Source of the DNA: Lysobacteraceae bacterium
Lineage (GTDB): Bacteria; Pseudomonadota; Gammaproteobacteria; Xanthomonadales; Xanthomonadaceae
Length of the DNA: 64,000 nt
NCBI GenBank assembly: GCA_016789405.1
Contig: JAEUPQ010000029.1
Location: 62,001 to 126,000 of the forward strand
Direction of reading: 5' to 3'
Under the pieces are notes generated by a model. That model was not told the origin of the DNA. It searched no databases and saw only the letters and a program-made list of their open reading frames with translations. Made by a program: the position numbers and the translations under genes. Within the stretch, counting starts at the first letter, position 1, and every line of letters begins with the position of its first letter. This document shows positions 56,281 to 64,000 of the stretch, piece by piece.

Positions 56281-56298
56281 CACGACCGTTCGTTCGTG
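56281..56298 (-). promoter_or_regulatory. Operator-like palindrome upstream of the TetR gene
   Basis: CACGACCGTTCGTTCGTG is an 18-bp dyad with arms CACGAnCG and CGnTCGTG around TT. It lies 15 bp before the TetR start codon. Palindromes of this size and place are usual TetR-family operators. Confidence 0.5.
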
Positions 56299-56359
56299 GC
56301 GAGCATGGGGCGACGAACGGTTCCCCGACGCCGCAGCGTCGGGGGGCAAATCATCGGAC

Positions 56360-57244
56360 TCAGTCCCGGTAACGCTTCAGCAGGTCGCCGTAGGCGTCGA
56401 TGCGCCGGTCGCGGAGGAACGGCCAGATCCGGCGGACATGCTCGCTGCGCGCCATGTCGATTTCGGCCATCAGGATCGTCGCCTCGGTACCGGCTTCGGC
56501 GATGAACTCGCCCTGCGGGCCCAGGACATGACTGTTGCCCCAGAAGTCGATGCCGGAGGCGCCAAGCGGCGACGATTCGTGGCCGACGCGATTGCAGCTG
56601 AGTACCGGTACGCCATTGGCCACGGCGTGGCCGCGATGGCTGAGGATCCAGGCGTTGCGCTGGCGATCCTTCTCGGCCTGTTCATCCGATGGGTCCCAGC
56701 CGATCGCGGTCGGATACAGCAGCAGTTCGGCACCAGCCAGCGCCATCAGCCGCGCGGCTTCCGGATACCACTGGTCCCAGCAGACCAGCACGCCGAGGCG
56801 GCCGACCGAGGTGTCGATCGGCATGAAGCCGAGGTCGCCGGGCGTGAAATAGAACTTCTCGTAGAAACCCGGATCGTCCGGAATGTGCATCTTGCGGTAC
56901 TTGCCGGCGATCGAGCCATCGGCGTCGTAGACCACGGCGGTGTTGTGGTAAAGGCCGGCGGCGCGACGCTCGAACAGCGAGCTGACCAGCACCACGCCGT
57001 GATGCTTCGCGAGCGAGCTCAGCCGTTCCGTGCTCGGGCCCGGGATCGGCTCGGCCAGATCGAATTCGTCCACCGATTCGTGCTGGCAGAAGTAGGCCCC
57101 GTTGTGCAGTTCCTGCAGCAGCACGAGTTTCGCGCCGGATTTGGCGGCCTCGGCGACGCGAGCCTCGATGACCGACAGGTTGGCCTCGGAAGTGCCGTGG
57201 TTCCTTTCCTGGACCAGGGCGACGGGGAGCGTGGTCTTCTTCAT
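56360..57244 (-). CDS. aguB: N-carbamoylputrescine amidohydrolase
   Basis: AguB hydrolyses N-carbamoylputrescine to putrescine, CO2 and ammonia, the second step of the agmatine route. The 294-residue protein is a nitrilase-superfamily enzyme with the catalytic triad Glu45 (LLQELHNG), Lys118 (KYRKMHIPDD) and Cys155 (VLVCWDQWYPEAAR). Its ATG overlaps the aguA stop (ATGA), so the two are translated together. It is cytoplasmic. Confidence 0.96.
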   Translation of the reverse strand: MKKTTLPVALVQERNHGTSEANLSVIEARVAEAAKSGAKLVLLQELHNGAYFCQHESVDEFDLAEPIPGPSTERLSSLAKHHGVVLVSSLFERRAAGLYHNTAVVYDADGSIAGKYRKMHIPDDPGFYEKFYFTPGDLGFMPIDTSVGRLGVLVCWDQWYPEAARLMALAGAELLLYPTAIGWDPSDEQAEKDRQRNAWILSHRGHAVANGVPVLSCNRVGHESSPLGASGIDFWGNSHVLGPQGEFIAEAGTEATILMAEIDMARSEHVRRIWPFLRDRRIDAYGDLLKRYRD

Positions 57245-58272
57245 GCGAGCACACCTTCCGGAAGTTGCATCGTGATGCAGTGCAGGCTGCCGTTCTGCCA
57301 GATCAGCGGGCGACAAGGCACCGGCACGATCTCGCGGCCGGGGAAGGCTTCCGCCATCACTTCCTGCGCACGGGCATCGGCCGGATCGCCGTAGGACGGC
57401 ATCAGCACTGCACCGTTGACGATCAGGAAATTCGCGTAGCTGGCAGCGAGCCGGCGGCCGTCGTCGAAGATCGGCTTGGCCCACGGCAATGCGAACAGCC
57501 GGTAGGGCTTGCCGTCGCGCGTACGCAGCGCGGCCAACTCGTCTGCCATCGCCTGCAGCTCGGGGTAATGCGTGTCGCTGACGTCGTCGCAGCCCTGGTA
57601 GATGATCGCGTCCTCGGCGGCGAAGCGGGCGAGGGTGTCGATGTGGGCGTCGGTGTCGTCGCCTTCGAGGTAGCCATGATCGAGCCACAGCACGCGGTCC
57701 TGGCGCAGCCAGCCGGCGAGCTGCCAGGTCAATTCCTCGCGCGTCGCCTCCGGGTGGCGCTCATGCAGGCACTTCCAGGTTGTCAGCAGCGTGCCCGCGC
57801 CGTCGGTCTCGATGCCGCCGCCTTCCAGCGCAAAGTCGATCTGCTCGCGCGTCGCGTTCGCGAACACGCCCTGGGCGGAGAGCGCTTCGACGAGGCGATC
57901 GTCGCGGCTGGCCTCGAACTTGCCGCCCCAGCCAGTGAAGCGGAAATCGAGCTGAAGGAATTCGCGACCTGCCTTCAAGGTGATCGGGCCGGAATCGCGC
58001 AACCAGGTGTCGTCGTACTCGACGGTCACGAAACGGACGCGATCCATGTCGACCCGCGCAGAGCGCAGTCGTGCCTCGGCATAGATCTGCAGGTCGTCGT
58101 CGGCGATGCAGATCACGGCCTGCTGGAAGCCCGTGATCGCCAGCACCAGAGCGATGTAGGTCTCCTCGACATCGACAAGGCGCGGGCCCCAATCGGTCTC
58201 GGGATGCGGCCACGCGATCAGGACGGCGGACTGGGGTTCCCATTCCGCCGGAAAACGGACAGTTGTGGACAT
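57241..58272 (-). CDS. aguA: Agmatine deiminase
   Basis: AguA converts agmatine to N-carbamoylputrescine and ammonia. The 343-residue enzyme belongs to the pentein family: WPHPETDW near the start, DDTWLRDSGP, ALEGGGIETDG with Glu, HIDTLARF with His, and the nucleophile Cys332 in NGSLHCITMQLP. The start MSTTVRFPAEWEPQ matches the family. The overlapping aguAB pair makes putrescine from arginine-derived agmatine independently of ornithine decarboxylase. Confidence 0.96.
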   Translation of the reverse strand: MSTTVRFPAEWEPQSAVLIAWPHPETDWGPRLVDVEETYIALVLAITGFQQAVICIADDDLQIYAEARLRSARVDMDRVRFVTVEYDDTWLRDSGPITLKAGREFLQLDFRFTGWGGKFEASRDDRLVEALSAQGVFANATREQIDFALEGGGIETDGAGTLLTTWKCLHERHPEATREELTWQLAGWLRQDRVLWLDHGYLEGDDTDAHIDTLARFAAEDAIIYQGCDDVSDTHYPELQAMADELAALRTRDGKPYRLFALPWAKPIFDDGRRLAASYANFLIVNGAVLMPSYGDPADARAQEVMAEAFPGREIVPVPCRPLIWQNGSLHCITMQLPEGVLA

Positions 58273-58276
58273 CGAA

Positions 58277-58606
58277 TTACTTGATCGGAGGTTTCGGGCC
58301 GACTTCGTCGCTGCCGGCGCGGATGGCGACCGCATCGATCACGCGGTCCTTCTCGAAATAGACGACGAAATTCGGGTAGGTCCAGCGGTTGATCGCGGGC
58401 CATTGGCGCTTCTGGCCACCGCGGGGATCCATGCGCTGGGTCGGGGCGCCGAACTTGCGTTCGACGTCGGCCATGCGCATGCCGCGTGCGGGCATCGTCA
58501 TGGCAGCCTCGCTCTGCACGCGTTCGATGAGGAGCCTGTCGGCGAAAGCCTGGGGGGCGGCGGCGCAGAGCGCGGCGACGACCAGGGCGGCAGGGAGAAG
58601 ACGCAT
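58277..58606 (-). CDS. Small exported protein, BamE/SmpA-like fold suspected
   Basis: This 109-residue protein has a signal peptide (VVAALCAAAPQAFA) and a ribosome site GAGGAGG eight bases upstream of ATG 58606. The mature part has 'MRMADVERKFGAPTQR', a 'GG' turn and 'NRWTYPNFVVYFEKDRVIDAV', which resembles the short SmpA/BamE-type domain of periplasmic proteins. No lipobox is present. It ends 4 bp before aguA starts, so it may lead the aguAB transcript. Confidence 0.6.
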   Translation of the reverse strand: MRLLPAALVVAALCAAAPQAFADRLLIERVQSEAAMTMPARGMRMADVERKFGAPTQRMDPRGGQKRQWPAINRWTYPNFVVYFEKDRVIDAVAIRAGSDEVGPKPPIK

Positions 58607-58741
58607 TGGGGGACCTCCTCGAACGGATGCGGGTGGGCGGGCTTGCGAGCGCTGGGATTGTAAGCGCATCGCGTCGGCGCACGCACACCCGGGGTTCACG
58701 AATCCGCACTGTCTCGCATCGATGCCGGACGCCGGATACGA

Positions 58742-58766
58742 CAAAGGCCGCACGAGGCGGCCTTTG
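58742..58766 (-). terminator. Terminator downstream of rpmJ
   Basis: CAAAGGCCGC (58742-58751) pairs perfectly with GCGGCCTTTG (58757-58766) over a 5-base loop. Read leftward it ends ...CCTTTGTCG. It lies between rpmJ and the small exported gene, both leftward. Confidence 0.7.
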
Positions 58767-58856
58767 CTGGAGCGAGCGTGACGATGTGGAGTAGCAGCCG
58801 TTGAGGGCCGTCGTCGCGCTCTTCGTCGCCAGCCAGGCCGGCGACGCGATCCGGTA

Positions 58857-58982
58857 TCAGCGCTGACGCGCCTTGAAACGCGGATTGGACTTGCAGATCA
58901 CGAAGACCTTGCCACGGCGGCGGACGACCTTGCAGTCGCGGTGACGGGCCTTCGCCGACTTCAGGGAGGACAAGACCTTCAT
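58857..58982 (-). CDS. rpmJ: 50S ribosomal protein L36, C-minus type
   Basis: This 41-residue basic protein starts [20 protein letters not shown] and ends [12 protein letters not shown]. Only two cysteines (17 and 30) remain, and the CCHC zinc ribbon of ordinary L36 is missing, so this is the zinc-independent form equivalent to E. coli YkgO. In Xanthomonadaceae this form commonly stands alone as the only L36. No Zur-like operator is evident in the 195 bp upstream. Confidence 0.93.
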   Translation of the reverse strand: MKVLSSLKSAKARHRDCKVVRRRGKVFVICKSNPRFKARQR

Positions 58983-59140
58983 GGAAACCTCGGCGATAAC
59001 GCGGTTGAATGTGGATGGGAAGGGTGGATCGGCATGTAACACCGTAAAGCAGCCCGGCATTTTGCCGTGCCTTGCGCGGGAAAGCAAGGCCGATCAATCG
59101 CTTGCGAGTCGCGCGTGCGGGACGCCTGCGTCGTGCCGGC

Positions 59141-59146
59141 TAGAAT
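59141..59146 (+). promoter_or_regulatory. -10 box of the cmk promoter
   Basis: TAGAAT would start transcription near 59153, which excludes the in-frame ATG at 59145 and supports the cmk start at 59178. Confidence 0.4.
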
Positions 59147-59177
59147 GAGTCATTCCCACATCTGCCGCGAGCTGCTC

Positions 59178-59864
59178 ATGCCCGATTCCGTCCCCGTTCC
59201 GGTTCTGACCATCGATGGCCCGTCCGGGGCAGGCAAGGGCACCATCAGTCGGCTGGTGGCCGCCCGGCTGGGTTGGCATTACCTCGATTCCGGTGCGCTC
59301 TATCGCGGCGTCGGGGTGGCTGCCGGATGGGCCGGGCTGGATCTCGCCGACCCGGGAGCGCTGATCCGCTGCGCCTTCGATGCCCACATCGGGTTCGAGG
59401 AGGATGCTGCAGGCGAGCTGCGCGTGATCGTGAACGGGGTGGACGCCACCGACGAACTCCGGACCGAGACTGCCGGTGCCGCAGCGTCGGCCATTGCCGC
59501 GGTGCCGGAGGTGCGGGCGGCCCTGCGCGAGCGGCAGCGCGCCTTCCGTCGTCCGCCTGGTCTGGTTGCTGACGGGCGCGACATGGGAACCGTCATCTTC
59601 CCCGATGCGCAGTACAAGGTCTTCCTCACCGCCAGCCCCGAGGAGCGGGCCGACAGGCGGTATAAGCAGTTGAAAGACAAGGGGGTTTCCGTTATATTCG
59701 ACGACCTGCTGCGGGAGATCCTCGCCCGCGACGCCCGCGATGCCAATCGTGCGGTGGCTCCGCTGCGACCGGCCGATGATGCCGTTTGCATCGATACCAC
59801 CGGCCTCGGCATCGACGCGGTCGTCGAGCGCGTGCTGGCCGTCGTGTCAGCCCCGCGTTCCTGA
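59178..59864 (+). CDS. cmk: Cytidylate kinase
   Basis: Cmk phosphorylates CMP and dCMP with ATP. The 228-residue protein has the P-loop GPSGAGKGT (residues 14-22), the CMP-binding insert '[11 protein letters not shown]', [17 protein letters not shown], and the lid region '[10 protein letters not shown]' with basic residues. The start [15 protein letters not shown] fits the family. Its position before rpsA and ihfB is conserved in gammaproteobacteria. Confidence 0.96.
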   Translation: MPDSVPVPVLTIDGPSGAGKGTISRLVAARLGWHYLDSGALYRGVGVAAGWAGLDLADPGALIRCAFDAHIGFEEDAAGELRVIVNGVDATDELRTETAGAAASAIAAVPEVRAALRERQRAFRRPPGLVADGRDMGTVIFPDAQYKVFLTASPEERADRRYKQLKDKGVSVIFDDLLREILARDARDANRAVAPLRPADDAVCIDTTGLGIDAVVERVLAVVSAPRS

Positions 59865-60067
59865 TCGGCGTCATTTCTACCGACGCCAGTCCGAGCGTTG
59901 TTCCGCAGCAGGAATCAGGTTCCGTCGTCGTCCGGTGCGCAAGCAGCGGCGCGGCGGTGTTTCCACATCTCACTCCTACGGCCAACGGCAATCCCGCCAC
60001 GGCCCCAACGGGTGGACCGGCCCGCATCGCGGCATCCGGTCTGTGTCATCAACCGAGTATTCAACCC

Positions 60068-61759
60068 ATGACCGAATCATTTGCAGAATTGTTCGAACAG
60101 AGTGCGGCCGCGAACCTGGCCAAGCTCAAGCCCGGCTCGATCGTCTCGGGCGTCGTCGTCGATGTGCGCACCGACGTGGTGGTCATCAATGCCGGCCTGA
60201 AGTCCGAAGGCATCGTGCCGATCGAACAGTTCCGTAACGAAGCCGGCGAGATCGACGTGGCCGTCGGCGACGTCGTCAAGGTGGCGCTGGACTCCCTCGA
60301 AAACGGCTTCGGCGAAACCGTTCTTTCCCGCGACAAGGCCAAGCGCGCCATGGTGTGGGACGAGCTCGAAGAAGCTCTGGAAAAGAACGAAACCATCACC
60401 GGCCGCATCAGCGGCAAGGTCAAGGGTGGTTTCACCGTCGACATCAAGGACGTCCGCGCGTTCCTGCCCGGTTCCCTGGTCGACGTGCGCCCGGTCCGCG
60501 ACCCGGTGTACCTGGAAGGCAAGGAACTCGAATTCAAGCTCATCAAGCTCGACCGCAAGCGCAACAACGTGGTCGTGTCGCGCCGCGCCGTCGTCGAGAG
60601 TGAGCACTCGGAAGAGCGTGAACAGCTCCTCGAGAAGCTGGTCGAAGGCGCCAAGCTCAAGGGCGTCGTCAAGAACCTCACCGATTACGGTGCGTTCGTC
60701 GACCTCGGCGGCATCGACGGCCTGCTGCACATCACCGACATGGCGTGGAAGCGCGTGCGCCATCCGTCCGAAGTGGTGGAAGTCGGCCAGGAACTCGAAG
60801 TCCGCGTGCTCAAGTACGACCGCGAGCGCAATCGCGTCAGCCTCGGCCTCAAGCAGCTGGGCGAGGATCCGTGGGACAACATCGCCCGCCGTTACCCGGC
60901 CAACGTCCGCATGTTCGGCAAGGTCTCCAACGTCACCGATTACGGCGCGTTCGTCGAGATCGAGCCGGGCGTCGAAGGCCTGGTCCACGTGTCCGAAATG
61001 GACTGGACCAACAAGAACGTCAACCCGTCGAAGGTCGTGCAGGTCGGTGACGAAGTCGAAGTCATGGTCCTTGACGTCGATGAAGAGCGCCGCCGCATCT
61101 CGCTGGGCATGAAGCAGTGCACCAGCAACCCGTGGGAAACCTTCGCGGCGATCTACAAGAAGAACGACAAGGTGTCCGGCCAGATCAAGTCGATCACCGA
61201 CTTCGGCATCTTCATCGGCCTGGACGGCGGCATCGACGGCCTGATCCACCTGTCCGACCTCAGCTGGAACACCACTGGCGAAGACGTGGTCCGCAACTTC
61301 AAGAAGGGCGACACCCTGGAAGCCGTGGTCCTCGCCGTCGATCCGGAGCGCGAGCGCATCAGCCTCGGCGTGAAGCAGCTGGAGCAGGATCCGTTCGGCC
61401 AGTTCATGGCGTCGTTCCCGAAGGGCTCGAAGGTCTCGGGCACCGTCAAGGAAGTGGACGCCAAGGGCGCCACCATCGACCTGGGCGACGGCATCGAAGG
61501 TTACGTCTCCGCGCGCGACATCAGCTACGAGCGCATCGACGACGCCAGCCAGCACCTGAAGGTCGGCGACAAGGTCGAAGCCAAGCTCGTGGGCATGGAT
61601 CGCAAGGGCCGCACCCTGCAGCTGTCGATCAAGGCGAAGGACGAGGCCGAGACGCAGGAAGCCCTGGCCGAGTACGCCAAGGCGTCTGCCGATGCGGCCA
61701 GCGGCACCACCAAGCTGGGCGCGCTGCTGCGCGAGCAGCTGGAAAACCGCTCCGAGTAA
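60068..61759 (+). CDS. rpsA: 30S ribosomal protein S1
   Basis: S1 binds mRNA and lets the 30S subunit initiate on structured leaders. The 563-residue protein contains six S1 (OB-fold) domains; the later ones repeat 'G.V..(I/V)TDYGAFV(D/E)(L/I)' and 'L(V/I)H(V/I)S(D/E)M.W'. Length is close to the E. coli 557. No Shine-Dalgarno sequence is visible before ATG 60068 (CAACCC precedes it), which fits the known SD-independent, self-repressed initiation of rpsA in E. coli. It lies 203 bp after cmk. Confidence 0.98.
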   Translation: MTESFAELFEQSAAANLAKLKPGSIVSGVVVDVRTDVVVINAGLKSEGIVPIEQFRNEAGEIDVAVGDVVKVALDSLENGFGETVLSRDKAKRAMVWDELEEALEKNETITGRISGKVKGGFTVDIKDVRAFLPGSLVDVRPVRDPVYLEGKELEFKLIKLDRKRNNVVVSRRAVVESEHSEEREQLLEKLVEGAKLKGVVKNLTDYGAFVDLGGIDGLLHITDMAWKRVRHPSEVVEVGQELEVRVLKYDRERNRVSLGLKQLGEDPWDNIARRYPANVRMFGKVSNVTDYGAFVEIEPGVEGLVHVSEMDWTNKNVNPSKVVQVGDEVEVMVLDVDEERRRISLGMKQCTSNPWETFAAIYKKNDKVSGQIKSITDFGIFIGLDGGIDGLIHLSDLSWNTTGEDVVRNFKKGDTLEAVVLAVDPERERISLGVKQLEQDPFGQFMASFPKGSKVSGTVKEVDAKGATIDLGDGIEGYVSARDISYERIDDASQHLKVGDKVEAKLVGMDRKGRTLQLSIKAKDEAETQEALAEYAKASADAASGTTKLGALLREQLENRSE

Positions 61760-61786
61760 GTGTTGAGCCATCCGCTTTGCGGCATG

Positions 61787-61814
61787 CAACGGCCCGGGTC
61801 ACCCCGGGCCGTTG
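61787..61814 (+). terminator. Hairpin between rpsA and ihfB
   Basis: A perfect 12-bp stem (CAACGGCCCGGG and its complement) closes a 4-base loop 27 bases after the rpsA stop. No T-run follows, so it may be a partial terminator or a 3'-end stabiliser that lowers ihfB expression relative to rpsA. Confidence 0.6.
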
Positions 61815-61896
61815 CGACGCCGGAGGGTGGCAGGTATCTGTCTGTACTTCTTGTGTCACTTCTTGCACGTTCACCCTGTCCTGGTAGCGCATTTCC

Positions 61897-62199
61897 ATGA
61901 CCAAGTCCGAACTGATCGAGATCCTGTCCCAGCGTCAGAGCCACCTGAAGGCCGATGACGTCGATCTGGCGGTCAAGTCGCTGCTGGAAATGATGGGCGG
62001 TTCGCTGGCCCAGGGCGAACGTATCGAAATCCGCGGTTTCGGCAGCTTTTCGCTGCATTACCGCCCGCCGCGCACGGGGCGAAATCCCAAGACCGGCGAC
62101 GCCGTGGCGCTGCCCGGCAAGCATGTCCCGCATTTCAAGCCCGGCAAGGAATTGCGCGACCGCGTGAGCGCCGTCGTACCGCTGCCGCCGGAAGACTGA
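61897..62199 (+). CDS. ihfB: Integration host factor subunit beta
   Basis: IHF beta pairs with IHF alpha (ihfA, not in the window) to bend DNA at specific sites. The 100-residue protein starts [14 protein letters not shown] and has the beta-arm region [21 protein letters not shown], including the intercalating-proline motif RNPKTG, and ends [10 protein letters not shown]. The position after rpsA is conserved. The leader is pyrimidine-rich, with no strong Shine-Dalgarno sequence. Confidence 0.97.
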   Translation: MTKSELIEILSQRQSHLKADDVDLAVKSLLEMMGGSLAQGERIEIRGFGSFSLHYRPPRTGRNPKTGDAVALPGKHVPHFKPGKELRDRVSAVVPLPPED

Positions 62200-62396
62200 T
62201 CGCGGCGTTCCGGCCTGCCTGTCGGCCGCCCATCTCCCAATCCTTCCGATGACCACCAAAGGTGCGACCGTCGTCATGACGGCCGGACTCGGGCATCGTC
62301 TTCGCGGTGTTCACGGCATACACTGAACGGCACGCACTGGCGCCATGCGCCGGCGTTGGCCTTCTCCCCGACCTCCCAACTTCCCCACGGCCCTGC

Positions 62397-62690
62397 ATGC
62401 GTCCATTGCGAGCGTTCATCGCCTTCCTGTTCCTTGCCCTCGGCGTGGTGGTGGGTGCGCTCAATCCCGGCATGGCGGTCGTCGATCTCGGGATCTGGCG
62501 TCTGGAGGCCGCGCTGGGCGTGGTGCTGCTTGCAGCTCTTCTGGGCGGGGTGCTGCTGGGCGGACTGGCGATGGTGGTCGCCGTCGTAGTGCCGCTGAGA
62601 CGCGAGCTGCGTCGCTCGATGCCAGCAGCGGAACCGTCCGGCGCGAGCGTGCCGACAGCCTCTACATCCCCCTCTTCTTCGGAGGCTTGA
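62397..62690 (+). CDS. lapA: Lipopolysaccharide assembly protein LapA
   Basis: This 97-residue inner-membrane protein has two membrane segments (about 4-24 and 38-66), a short NPGMAVVDLGIW loop and a cytoplasmic tail, the LapA (DUF1049) layout. LapA works with LapB to regulate lipopolysaccharide synthesis through FtsH turnover of LpxC. It sits one base upstream of lapB. The start at 62397 follows the family; an earlier start would add a non-membrane extension. Confidence 0.88.
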   Translation: MRPLRAFIAFLFLALGVVVGALNPGMAVVDLGIWRLEAALGVVLLAALLGGVLLGGLAMVVAVVVPLRRELRRSMPAAEPSGASVPTASTSPSSSEA

Positions 62691-62691
62691 G

Positions 62692-63870
62692 ATGGCCTTC
62701 ATCTCCGAGTGGTTCTGGTACTTCCTGCTGATTCCCCTGGCGGCCCTCATCGGATGGGTCGTGGGTCGCCGCGGCGGCGAACGCCACAGCGACCATCAGG
62801 TCAGCCGACTGTCGACCACCTATTTTCGTGGCCTGAACTACCTGCTCAACGAGCAGCCGGACAAGGCGATCGAGCTGTTCCTGCACATCGCGGAGCTCGA
62901 CAAGGACACCTTCGAGACCCAGGTCGCGCTCGGTCATCTGTTCCGTCGCCGGGGCGAGGTGGACCGCGCCATCCGGCTCCACCAGGGCCTGGTGCAACGC
63001 TCCGACATCAACGACCAGCAGCGGGTGCAGGCCTTGCTTGCACTCGGGGAGGACTACATGCGTTCCGGCTTGCTCGATCGGGCCGAGACCGTGTTCACCG
63101 ACCTCGCGAAGCTCGACGATCGCGCGCCCCAGGCTCTGAAGCACCTCATCGGCATCTACCAGTCCGAACGCGACTGGCAGCAGGCGATCGAAAAGGCTTC
63201 GCGCTACGAGGCCGTGACCGGCGAGCCGATGGGCAAGCTCATCGCGCAGTTCGAATGCGAGCTCGCCGAACGCCATCGCGTGGCAGGTGAGCAGGACCTG
63301 GCGCGAGCGGCAATCGTCCGTGCCTATGCCGCCGATTCGACCGCAGTGCGTGCAGGCATGCTGGAGGGCAGGATCGAACTCGACGCCGAGCAGTACGCCG
63401 CCGCCATCCGGGCGTTCGAGCGCGCAGCACGACACGATCCTGACTATCTGCCCGAAATCCTGCCGCCGTTGCAGGTGTGCTACGACAAGGTCGGTGATCC
63501 CAGTGGCGCGCGCGCCTTCCTCACCCAGATGTGCGAGTACTACCGCGGTATCGCGCCGGTGCTGGCGCTGACGCGGCTGGTCGAATCCACGGAAGGTGTC
63601 CATGCCGCGCGCGACTATCTGGCACGCCAGCTCAAGGAGCGGCCTTCGGTGCGCGGTGAAGCCGCCCTGATCGACCTGAGCCTGGCCGATGACACGGACC
63701 CGACGGCCACCCTGCAAGACCTCAAGCATGTCACCGAACAGTTGCTGGTGCGCAATCCGAGCTATCGATGCAATCGATGCGGATTCGGGGCGCGCAGCCA
63801 TCACTGGCAGTGCCCAAGCTGCAAGGAATGGGGCACGGTCAAGCCGTTGCTGAACTACGCGGTGGTCTGA
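62692..63870 (+). CDS. lapB: Lipopolysaccharide assembly protein LapB
   Basis: This 392-residue protein has an N-terminal membrane anchor (about 3-22, WFWYFLLIPLAALIGWVVG), nine or so TPR repeats (about 40-345), and a C-terminal rubredoxin-type metal site C360-NR-C363 ... C374-PS-C377. LapB (YciM) recruits FtsH to degrade LpxC and so sets the LPS level. All signature residues are present. Its stop overlaps the next start by one base (TGATG). Confidence 0.96.
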   Translation: MAFISEWFWYFLLIPLAALIGWVVGRRGGERHSDHQVSRLSTTYFRGLNYLLNEQPDKAIELFLHIAELDKDTFETQVALGHLFRRRGEVDRAIRLHQGLVQRSDINDQQRVQALLALGEDYMRSGLLDRAETVFTDLAKLDDRAPQALKHLIGIYQSERDWQQAIEKASRYEAVTGEPMGKLIAQFECELAERHRVAGEQDLARAAIVRAYAADSTAVRAGMLEGRIELDAEQYAAAIRAFERAARHDPDYLPEILPPLQVCYDKVGDPSGARAFLTQMCEYYRGIAPVLALTRLVESTEGVHAARDYLARQLKERPSVRGEAALIDLSLADDTDPTATLQDLKHVTEQLLVRNPSYRCNRCGFGARSHHWQCPSCKEWGTVKPLLNYAVV

Positions 63871-64000
63871 TGGTCTGGACGCCCGGACTGCTGCTCTGGT
63901 GCCTCCTGTTCGCCGGCATCGGTGCAGTGGCAACCTGGCTTGCGCGCGGTTATGCCTTGCGGAGGCAGTTGATCGATCAGCCTGGCGAGCGACGCAGCCA
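63870..64000 (+). CDS. Start of a polyprenyl-phosphate glycosyltransferase (family 4), partial
   Basis: The frame opens with ATG at 63870 inside the lapB stop and runs off the window. The first 43 residues show a membrane helix (LLLWCLLFAGIGAVATWL) followed by 'RQLIDQPGERRS', which matches the N-terminus of WecA/WbpL-type undecaprenyl-phosphate sugar-1-phosphate transferases ('GLLDxPNxRSxH'). These start O-antigen or surface polysaccharide synthesis, fitting the LPS context. Confidence 0.7.
   Translation, partial: MVWTPGLLLWCLLFAGIGAVATWLARGYALRRQLIDQPGERRS

Overview
The window is high-GC (roughly 65-67 %) gammaproteobacterial chromosome, most likely from the Lysobacteraceae (Xanthomonadaceae: Lysobacter, Luteimonas and relatives). 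The signs are the block cmk-rpsA-ihfB-lapA-lapB-glycosyltransferase, the short C-minus form of ribosomal protein L36, nfuA followed by the xanthomonad 'transmembrane repetitive protein', a GacA/UvrY-type regulator convergent with rne, and many secreted proteases and tandem-repeat exoproteins. The genus cannot be fixed by eye.

Layout. 1-7.3 kb: tail of a subtilisin-like protease, dcd, a TPR-sulfotransferase, a secreted amidohydrolase, a phytase-like esterase, glutathione peroxidase and a small STAS-like protein. 7.3-9.7 kb: a TonB-like protein and serS, which carries an AT-rich in-frame insertion. 9.7-14.9 kb: a secreted cluster in which a serine beta-lactamase-like hydrolase and an M23 peptidase share the same tandem repeat, plus two small secreted proteins. 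14.9-18.3 kb: an ECF sigma factor/Ser-Thr kinase pair. 18.4-20.7 kb: a LysR regulator, tRNA-Ser(UGA) with broken copies of itself on both sides, and an orphan NADAR (DarT1-antitoxin-type) gene. 20.8-26.1 kb: a PEBP protein, a giant membrane patatin and a secreted M28 peptidase. 26.3-31.9 kb: a GacA-like regulator, rne with a 637-bp structured leader, and divergent rluC. 32-40.8 kb: a second ECF sigma/kinase pair and six uncharacterised envelope genes including a CsgG-like protein. 40.8-44.6 kb: phhB, nfuA, the repetitive membrane protein and two c-type cytochromes. 44.9-52.8 kb: an RND efflux adaptor with two RND permeases in one overlapping operon. 52.9-58.6 kb: a DUF3806-like protein, a TraB-family protein, a TetR/hydrolase pair and the agmatine-to-putrescine operon aguAB. 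58.8-64 kb: rpmJ, then cmk, rpsA, ihfB, lapA, lapB and the start of a polyprenyl-phosphate glycosyltransferase.

How the genes work together. Core translation and RNA metabolism (serS, rne, rluC, rpsA, rpmJ, cmk, ihfB) alternates with accessory secreted and envelope modules. The two sigma/kinase pairs look like transmembrane phospho-switches: both sigma factors have lost the acidic region 2.2 motif and carry Thr/Ser there. The strongest leads are the foreign-looking insertion in SerRS, the orphan NADAR gene beside duplicated tRNA-Ser ends, and the rne leader with a hairpin resembling an RsmA/CsrA site, opposite a GacA-type regulator.

Start sites were chosen from ribosome binding sites, promoter position and family start motifs. 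Family assignments come from reading motifs, not from searches.
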